A stretch of DNA of 37,300 bases from Ruminococcus sp. (GTDB lineage Bacteria; Bacillota; Clostridia; Lachnospirales; Lachnospiraceae). Shown here piece after piece: positions 32,040 to 37,300 of the stretch (positions are counted from its first letter, which is position 1; the number at the start of each line of letters is the position of its first letter). Made by a program: the position numbers and the translations under genes. The stretch spans positions 1-37,300 of the forward strand of contig JACERV010000040.1 in NCBI GenBank assembly GCA_013911065.1, in the 5' to 3' direction. The notes beneath the pieces are model-generated. The model did no database searches. It was not told where the DNA came from and saw nothing but the letters and a program-made list of their open reading frames with translations.

Positions 32040-33038
32040 AGTGAATATATTCTCTAAAAACCGAAGTTTCTCTTCTGTCTGCGTAATGGCTGTCTGCAGC
32101 TTCGCCACATTTTTTTCCGGAATCCAGGCTTTATTAGAATGATAATAAGTATTCGCTGTTTTCCAGAACTTTTCCGGATATGCAAGGCAGAGTGCAATGC
32201 ACTCCAATTCCCTTGAATCCAGAGGACGCACACTTTGATATGCCTCCAGCATAGACTGCCCCAGACTTTCCCGCCACTGATGTTTTTCCATGACTTTTCT
32301 CAGAAAATAATAAAGATCCTGCACCTGTACGTCTACCCTAAAATGTTCAAAATTAGTGGTAGCTATTCCGTTTGACGTAAACAAAACATTGTGGTAATTA
32401 TAGTCACCATGTACAAGGCTCTGGTTCTCAATACTTTCTTTGTATAGAACATCATATCCGGATTTCTCCAGACGTCTTGTTACTTCCTCTGCTAAAGTAT
32501 ACATTTTCTCAAAATACTCCAGAAGAAGAAACTCAAATACACTTTTAGAAACTTTATTCCTCATAAAGCTACGTACTTTTTTCAATTCCCGGTTATGCCT
32601 TAAAAATTCTTCCCGCAGATGTCTCCCTGTAGGCGGACGTATGACCGAGGCGTCTTCCGCTTTCTGAGGAGGCCGCCACCTCATTTTATTGTGCAGTTCA
32701 GCCAGGTTCCTGGATGCCTGTAAAATTTCATATTCCCGCTTTACATCACATTCTCTGCCGGAATACCATTTTTTCAGCATATACCTTGAGCCATCCCGTG
32801 ATTCACTGACCAGCCCGCCCTCTTTATTGTAAATCGGAGTATCTACATTGAAACAACCATCCTCCTCTAAGCTGTGAAGAACGGCATACAGTAAAGGGGC
32901 ACGCCGGTCCGAAACATCGGTTTCTTTCAACAGCATTATGCCCTCTTTTGTGTCGCAAAAAAACGCACCCCTTATTTTGCGGGTGCCTTTTACTTCTATC
33001 TCATATTGTTCCAAGATTTCTAATTCATACTCTCTCAT
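32028..33038 (-). CDS. CotS-family spore coat protein (aminoglycoside phosphotransferase fold)
   Basis: 336 residues of the CotS/YtaA/YutH family, which share the APH kinase fold. Visible are the N-lobe (about 1-95, with GIMLLKETD holding the likely Lys), the catalytic-loop-like LVHGDYNYHNVLFTSNG (about 210) and the following TTNFEHFRVDVQVQDLYYFLRKV, where the usual IDFD metal motif reads TNFE. The missing Asp suggests weak or no kinase activity. CotS-type proteins sit in the inner spore coat; a near-consensus sigma-E promoter upstream supports a sporulation role. It lies between cca and the phosphoglucomutase gene. Confidence 0.85.
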   Translation of the reverse strand: MREYELEILEQYEIEVKGTRKIRGAFFCDTKEGIMLLKETDVSDRRAPLLYAVLHSLEEDGCFNVDTPIYNKEGGLVSESRDGSRYMLKKWYSGRECDVKREYEILQASRNLAELHNKMRWRPPQKAEDASVIRPPTGRHLREEFLRHNRELKKVRSFMRNKVSKSVFEFLLLEYFEKMYTLAEEVTRRLEKSGYDVLYKESIENQSLVHGDYNYHNVLFTSNGIATTNFEHFRVDVQVQDLYYFLRKVMEKHQWRESLGQSMLEAYQSVRPLDSRELECIALCLAYPEKFWKTANTYYHSNKAWIPEKNVAKLQTAITQTEEKLRFLENIFTFIL

Positions 33039-33094
33039 GGCTGCCCCCTGATTCTACGATTCTGACTCTTTCTAATGTATGAAAAGGGCAGCCC
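33039..33094 (-). promoter_or_regulatory. Inverted repeat covering the coat gene's ribosome binding site
   Basis: In the minus-strand RNA, GGCTGCCC (33086-33093) can pair with GGGCAGCC (33039-33046), which includes part of the AGGGGG site and abuts the ATG; two G-U pairs extend the stem. The upstream arm lies inside the sigma-E promoter spacer, so only transcripts reading through from cca can form the stem. Confidence 0.5.
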
Positions 33095-33102
33095 GAGTAT
33101 GC
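33074..33102 (-). promoter_or_regulatory. Sigma-E-type promoter of the CotS-like gene
   Basis: Minus-strand GCATACT (33096-33102), 14 bases, CATACATT (33074-33081). The -10 matches the B. subtilis sigma-E consensus CATACAHT fully and the -35 matches KMATATT at six of seven positions. Transcription would begin near 33067, about 29 bases before the ATG. The -35 touches the stop codon of cca. Confidence 0.7.
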
Positions 33103-34436
33103 TAGATACCAAGTTTTTCTTTCACATAGCTACATAATTTTTCTTTTTCATTCATTTCTGGTTCATCAATGACAAGCTCCAGAAGTTCATTCAGCATATC
33201 TCCCATCTGGCGTCCCGGCTGCATCCCAAGCTGCATCAAATCTTTTCCGCTGATGGCCAGCTGTCTGAGGGTTACACATTGGTCGTTAATGAGTATTTCC
33301 TGATAGATTTCACGCATTTCTACAATGTTTTCAATCTTTTTTCTCCGCTCATATGGGCTCTGCGCCTTCACATCAGCCATTCGTACGGCAAGGTAGTAGG
33401 GAAACAGCTCTACGCCAATCCGGTTCATGGCGCGCCGTACATTTCCGGGTGTTGCTTCAATCCGGTAATCATGGTAGCACACAAGCCGGGTTACCTTTTT
33501 CACCGTGTCATTATCGAACTTCAAACGCCTTAAAACCTTGCGTGCAATTTCTTCACTGACAAGAGCATGGCCTTTGAAATGATCCACTCCCACCTCATCT
33601 GTAGTCCTCATGAAAGGTTTTCCCATATCATGAAATAGTATTGCCAGACGTAAAATTTTATCTTTTTTTACATTTTTCAAAGCACAGAGGGTGTGTTCCG
33701 CCACATCATATTTGTGATGAGGGGTATTTTGTTCCACTCCTGCCATTGCATCCCACTCAGGCAAAATCACTTTAGTGATTCCTAGTTCATATGCATCCTG
33801 AATCAGCTCCGGATGGTCGGACATGAGAAGCTTCACAAGTTCTACCTGGATACGCTCCGCGCTAATATTCTTAAGAGTCGGCGCTAACTTCCGGATAGCC
33901 TCCGCAGTCTCCTTCTCAATGGGAAAGGCAAGCTGGGCGGAGAACCTGACAGCCCGCAGAATCCGCAGTGCATCTTCAGAAAACCGCTCCATAGGATCTC
34001 CCACACAACGGATTAAATGATGATTCAAATCCTGCATCCCGCCAAACACATCCACAAGGCGCACCTCATCATTATAAGCCATAGCATTAATCGTAAAGTC
34101 CCTGCGCTTCAAATCCTCTTCCAGATTTGTCGTAAAAGTCACCCCAATAGGATGCCGGCTATCCTCATACGTGCCGTCAACCCGGTAAGTTGTCACTTCA
34201 AACCCTTCCTTACCAATCAGCACAGTAACCGTGCCATGCTCAATCCCTGTATCCACAGTCCTGCGGAACAGCCTCTTAATCTCCTCCGGCTTGGCCGAAG
34301 TCGTAATATCCCAGTCCTCCGGCTTCCGGCAGAGAATAGAATCACGCACACAGCCTCCCACCGCAAAGGCTTCATATCCATGCAACTGTAGGTTGTTAAT
34401 AATCATAATCACTTTTCTTGGCAGCTCTATCTTCAT
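33102..34436 (-). CDS. cca: CCA-adding tRNA nucleotidyltransferase
   Basis: 444 residues. The class II nucleotidyltransferase head has GGCVRDSILCRKPEDWDITTSAKPEE (about 26-51) with the catalytic Asp pair, then DFTINAMAY and the RRD/template-reading helices. A C-terminal HD domain carries HHKYDVAEHT and LFHDMGKP (about 235-275) as in many Firmicutes CCA enzymes. It builds or repairs the CCA end of tRNAs. AAGGAAGAGATAC precedes the ATG. It stands alone between a REP-like element and the coat gene. Confidence 0.95.
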   Translation of the reverse strand: MKIELPRKVIMIINNLQLHGYEAFAVGGCVRDSILCRKPEDWDITTSAKPEEIKRLFRRTVDTGIEHGTVTVLIGKEGFEVTTYRVDGTYEDSRHPIGVTFTTNLEEDLKRRDFTINAMAYNDEVRLVDVFGGMQDLNHHLIRCVGDPMERFSEDALRILRAVRFSAQLAFPIEKETAEAIRKLAPTLKNISAERIQVELVKLLMSDHPELIQDAYELGITKVILPEWDAMAGVEQNTPHHKYDVAEHTLCALKNVKKDKILRLAILFHDMGKPFMRTTDEVGVDHFKGHALVSEEIARKVLRRLKFDNDTVKKVTRLVCYHDYRIEATPGNVRRAMNRIGVELFPYYLAVRMADVKAQSPYERRKKIENIVEMREIYQEILINDQCVTLRQLAISGKDLMQLGMQPGRQMGDMLNELLELVIDEPEMNEKEKLCSYVKEKLGI

Positions 34437-34460
34437 GTATCTCTTCCTTTCAAAGCGGCT

Positions 34461-34519
34461 TCAAAAGGGCTTTTTCAAAGGGGACAGTCCCTTTTGAAAA
34501 GGGTCAGTCCCCTTTGCAA
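34461..34519. repeat. REP-like palindromic element with GGGGACAGTCCC
   Basis: CAAAGGGGACAGTCCCTTTTG and AAAAGGGTCAGTCCCCTTTG form an inverted repeat of about 20 bp, with a further CAAAAGGGC fragment to the left. GGGGACAGTCCC-type palindromes are widespread intergenic repeats in bacteria, often linked to Y1 (RAYT-type) transposases acting in trans; no such gene is in this window. On the minus strand it could also end the upstream ATPase transcript. Confidence 0.7.
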
Positions 34520-34526
34520 GCCATTT

Positions 34527-36032
34527 TCAGAATTGTTTTACAATTTCTTGCTCACGCTTTTGGCAAGTAAATATTATAGCTTGTCTTTCCTGTTCGCTCA
34601 ACCATTTTAAGGTCGATTTTAATCTTTTTTCGTCATAGTATACAAATGCATCATCCAGAATAACTGGCTGCGGCTCCTCATAAAGCAGGTCTATTACGGC
34701 CATCCTAAGTGAAAAGTAGACTTGTTCCATTGTGCCCCGTGATACCCTCTCTACCGGAATTCTCCTGCCACCCCTGAACAGTACCATATTTAACTGTTCA
34801 TCTATCAGCAGTTTTGTATACCTGCCGTCAGTTATCTGCTCAAGAATCTGGGATGCATTTTGATTTAATCTGGTACCGAATCCTTGTACCATATTTTTGG
34901 AGGCCTCCAGCATTTTTTCTTCTGCAAGCAATAGGGCCTGACGCGTTACCCGAAGATTTTTAATTGGTTCTTCGGGTATTTCAAGTTCAGCCATTTGCTC
35001 CTGTAAGTTTTGAAGCATCACCCGCTTCTCCCTACACTCACCTTGTATTCTCTGGCTCTCCCATTGAAGTTTTTTCAAAGCTTCCTCTTCCATCTGTTTT
35101 TCTTTTACAAGAGAGTTATTTCTGTAATTTTTCCAGTATTTCACAATGCCTGCACAGAGAAGCCCCAGACCGGACACTAACAAAATCCACCAAAAACCGG
35201 AGATTATGCTATTGCCGGAAATCCCTGGTGAATCTGCTGCAGATATACTCCACAACTTCCCCAGCAAACCTGTAAAAACACCAAAAATTCCAACTGCAGC
35301 CAGCTTTTTAATACTCTTGTCTTTTGCTTCTGCTTGTTCTGGCTGTACCGTACTTTGTTTTCTATCATTATGCTCAAGTTCTTTTTGCAGCCTTTCTATA
35401 TCATTCAGCACATATTGACATTCCTGGCGTATCGTCTCTTTTTTCACTTCCTGATTTTCTGCCAGTTCTTTTATCTTCCGCTCTATTGTTTTTCTGCGCA
35501 GCCGCAGCGTTTCCAGTGCACCGTTAAGATTCACCGTACTGCTGCCGCTTTCATAATAATTTGCAGCATAATTTTTCAGCTCTTCCGCCAGTCCCTGCCC
35601 AGGCTTTGCAGTGAGTTGTCCTATAGCTGCCGTATTTTCAAAAGATTCCCCGGTCACCTGACCCAGCAGCATTTCAAGGTCTCCATCCTCCAGGGATAAC
35701 TCTTCTCCATCATCTTCACATACCAGACTTGCACTTCTGGAATACCTGTCAAACTGGCGCTCCAGACGGAAACTCTTTCCTCCGCTGGTGAAGCGCATAA
35801 TACCTGCATAGTAATTCGGGTTTTCCCAAGGTTCATAACGGCTGAATTCATCATTTTGCGCCGCCCTTCCTCTTCCCCGCTCCATTCCGAAAAGCATGGC
35901 TTTTATAAAAGCGTAAATCGTAGACTTCCCGTATTCATTTTCACCATAAAAAATGTGGATTCCCTTGTTTATAAAAAAATGCTGGTCCGAAAATTTTCCG
36001 AAGTTCTTTAAATACAGTTCCTTAATCTCCAT
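34527..36032 (-). CDS. Compact SMC/Rad50-like ATPase with membrane helices (YhaN-like)
   Basis: 501 residues. The ABC-type head is split as in Rad50/SbcC: Walker A GENEYGKST (30-38) at the N-terminus, and the signature VSRGTMEQVYFSLRMA and Walker B PVILDDAFVYYDE (about 455) at the C-terminus. Between are short coiled coils (about 190-235 and 305-375) and two hydrophobic helices (about 244-262 and 277-299) at the tip where Rad50 has its zinc hook. B. subtilis YhaN is 963 residues, so this is a short form. Start chosen at MEIKELYLKNFGKF with GGGGGAAAAGT upstream; a longer reading has no ribosome site. It follows its nuclease partner. Confidence 0.85.
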   Translation of the reverse strand: MEIKELYLKNFGKFSDQHFFINKGIHIFYGENEYGKSTIYAFIKAMLFGMERGRGRAAQNDEFSRYEPWENPNYYAGIMRFTSGGKSFRLERQFDRYSRSASLVCEDDGEELSLEDGDLEMLLGQVTGESFENTAAIGQLTAKPGQGLAEELKNYAANYYESGSSTVNLNGALETLRLRRKTIERKIKELAENQEVKKETIRQECQYVLNDIERLQKELEHNDRKQSTVQPEQAEAKDKSIKKLAAVGIFGVFTGLLGKLWSISAADSPGISGNSIISGFWWILLVSGLGLLCAGIVKYWKNYRNNSLVKEKQMEEEALKKLQWESQRIQGECREKRVMLQNLQEQMAELEIPEEPIKNLRVTRQALLLAEEKMLEASKNMVQGFGTRLNQNASQILEQITDGRYTKLLIDEQLNMVLFRGGRRIPVERVSRGTMEQVYFSLRMAVIDLLYEEPQPVILDDAFVYYDEKRLKSTLKWLSEQERQAIIFTCQKREQEIVKQF

Positions 36033-36119
36033 ACTTTTCCCCCGCCGTAAAAAAGATAGTTGCAATCCGTTCTGCTGCCTGCTCATAAATACAGGTGGCC
36101 TTGTGCCCATGCATTCAAA

Positions 36120-37169
36120 TTACAGGCGGCTGTCCAGCAGGGCCTGCACCCCTTCCTGCAAAGCCTGATGCTCTATACTGCCTTCCCCGCATCCTTCAAA
36201 TGCTTCAATATATCTGCCTATGAGATTATTTTTATTCTCCTCATACAAAGACTGATAACCATAAGCCGGCTGGGTCTCATCCACAATTTCCAATATGTTT
36301 CCATATGTATCCATATGCCCGGTATCAAATTCCACTGCCGGGTCACGAAGCCCGCGGAGGATAAACTTGTACATGTTATCCACACCTCGTTTTTCTATCA
36401 CATCACTGATGTAATCCTTCAAGCTTCCATTTGTCATAGACTCATTTATACGCAGCGCCAGGTGGATATATTCCCTCACAGCAGCTGGGATAAACTCTGT
36501 AAAAGTTCCTCTTTCCGTAATTTCTCCCCGGATATATCCGTGCTGTCCCGTATCATTTTTATCTACCGGCTCCAGTGCCCCTGCGTAAGCCGCAAGATTT
36601 TCTACTAAAACCTGGGGCTTGTGGATATGCCCCATCGCAATGTAATCAAACCCGGAAGTCTCCAGCGTTTCTCTTTTCACAGGTATATGCCGCTCATCTC
36701 CTCCATGTGCAAGCAGAATCTCATAACGGTATTTTCCGGGTGCCTTTATATGATACTTCTCTTCCCGTATCTCTCGGGCATGATAACTGAACCCATATAC
36801 AGCCAGGTCCAATTGAGCCAGTACCGCACACCCCATCTCCGCCTCCTGCAGAAAATGCACATTGTGATTCCAATCAAAGGTCCTATAGTAGGAATCCCTT
36901 TTTATATAGTCATGGTTTCCCGCAATAAAAACAACTTGTGTATGTAATAACGTGGAAAACAAATAGTTTACTTCTTTCAATTCCCGCAAAAGCGGCTGCC
37001 TATGGAATAAATCTCCTGCAATCAGCAGAACATCTGCTTTTGCCTTCTCACACAGAGCTATGATACGTGAAAAAGAATCCCACAACTCTCGGGGACGCCT
37101 CTCACTATACGTTTCTCCGGCATCCGGATGCGCCCCTAAATGCACATCAGCAATGTGAATAAACCTCAT
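36120..37169 (-). CDS. Metallophosphoesterase, SbcD/Mre11-like (YhaO-like)
   Basis: 349 residues. All calcineurin-type metal motifs are present in order: DVHLGAH (8-14), GDLFHR (about 50), GNHDY (about 83), the HGGDE His (about 170) and GHIHKPQ. It probably forms a two-metal DNA nuclease that works with the ATPase encoded next. The start at MRFIHIADVHLG fits the family's N-terminus and has AAGG five bases upstream. A GTG ten codons earlier (37199) has a stronger site (GAAAGGAG, eight bases), so it is a serious alternative. The gap to the ATPase start is 87 bases. Confidence 0.9.
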   Translation of the reverse strand: MRFIHIADVHLGAHPDAGETYSERRPRELWDSFSRIIALCEKAKADVLLIAGDLFHRQPLLRELKEVNYLFSTLLHTQVVFIAGNHDYIKRDSYYRTFDWNHNVHFLQEAEMGCAVLAQLDLAVYGFSYHAREIREEKYHIKAPGKYRYEILLAHGGDERHIPVKRETLETSGFDYIAMGHIHKPQVLVENLAAYAGALEPVDKNDTGQHGYIRGEITERGTFTEFIPAAVREYIHLALRINESMTNGSLKDYISDVIEKRGVDNMYKFILRGLRDPAVEFDTGHMDTYGNILEIVDETQPAYGYQSLYEENKNNLIGRYIEAFEGCGEGSIEHQALQEGVQALLDSRL

Positions 37170-37199
37170 AAATACCTTGTATGATGTAGTTAGTTCCAC

Positions 37200-37300
37200 A
37201 CCATACTCTCCTTTCTTTTCAACTTTGTTATAATCAATAGTGACACTGTGGACTTTTTATAAAGACCTATAGCTTTAACTATTTGAAGGAGTGTATTGCC
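37200..37300. promoter_or_regulatory. Divergent upstream region at the window edge
   Basis: The region holds TATAAC/TATAAT motifs on both strands (around 37229-37236) suited to the nuclease gene and to a plus-strand gene. GAAGGAG followed by a TTG at 37296 near the right edge may be the start of a plus-strand gene that continues outside the window. Evidence is weak. Confidence 0.25.

Noticed and set aside
34461-34519. The GGGGACAGTCCC element as the terminator of the ATPase gene only
   Set aside because: No T-run follows on the minus strand and the sequence type recurs as a repeat in many genomes; a repeat is the better description.
37290-37300. A plus-strand gene starting at the TTG near the right edge
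   Set aside because: Only GAAGGAG-TGTA-TTG-CC is visible; too little sequence to call a coding region.

Overview
The window reads as a low-to-moderate GC, spore-forming, anaerobic Firmicute, most likely a Lachnospiraceae-type Clostridium. The evidence is the spoIIE/yabP/yabQ/divIC sporulation block, a CotS-family coat gene, the tilS-hpt-ftsH order, strong AGGAGG-type ribosome binding sites and large sugar-use clusters. Almost everything lies on the minus strand. The only plus-strand genes are two binding-protein genes at 13.2-15.4 kb.

Region 1 (about 70-20,420) is a sugar or sugar-derivative utilisation cluster. In transcription order the minus-strand catabolic operon encodes an SIS-domain sugar-phosphate isomerase, a zinc alcohol dehydrogenase, a Rossmann/SAF-type oxidoreductase, an L-fucose/L-arabinose isomerase-fold protein, an FGGY kinase, a class II aldolase, a second FGGY kinase and a metal-ligand-depleted M24 peptidase homologue, ending at a clear terminator. 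Upstream is a YesM/YesN-type two-component system. Divergent from it are two solute-binding proteins (one ABC type-1-like, one ribose-like) that carry a membrane anchor and no lipobox, which suggests they are co-receptors for the sensor kinase and not transport proteins. Convergent with them is a complete ribose-type ABC importer (lipoprotein, permease, double ATPase, permease). Paired TAAAAAAAT-type direct repeats 22-23 bp apart lie upstream of both the importer and the catabolic operon and are candidate sites for the AraC-type regulator. The substrate cannot be named from sequence; a pentose, deoxyhexose or branched sugar is plausible.

Region 2 (20.4-22.6 kb) is an intracellular GH13 neopullulanase/cyclomaltodextrinase with its own terminator.

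Region 3 (22.6-30.2 kb) is the conserved Firmicutes block, in transcription order hup, rqcP, yabP, yabQ, divIC, spoIIE, tilS, hpt, ftsH. Oddities are a SpoIIE without its membrane domain, an apparently leaderless tilS promoter, a TTG start for ftsH, and three copies of an intergenic palindromic repeat between these genes.

Region 4 (30.2-37.2 kb) holds a phosphoglucomutase, a CotS-like coat kinase-fold gene, CCA-adding enzyme, and a compact membrane-anchored SMC-like ATPase with its metallophosphoesterase partner (YhaN/YhaO-like). A REP-like GGGGACAGTCCC element separates cca from the ATPase gene. The cotS-like gene has a near-consensus sigma-E promoter and an inverted repeat that could hide its ribosome binding site only in read-through transcripts.
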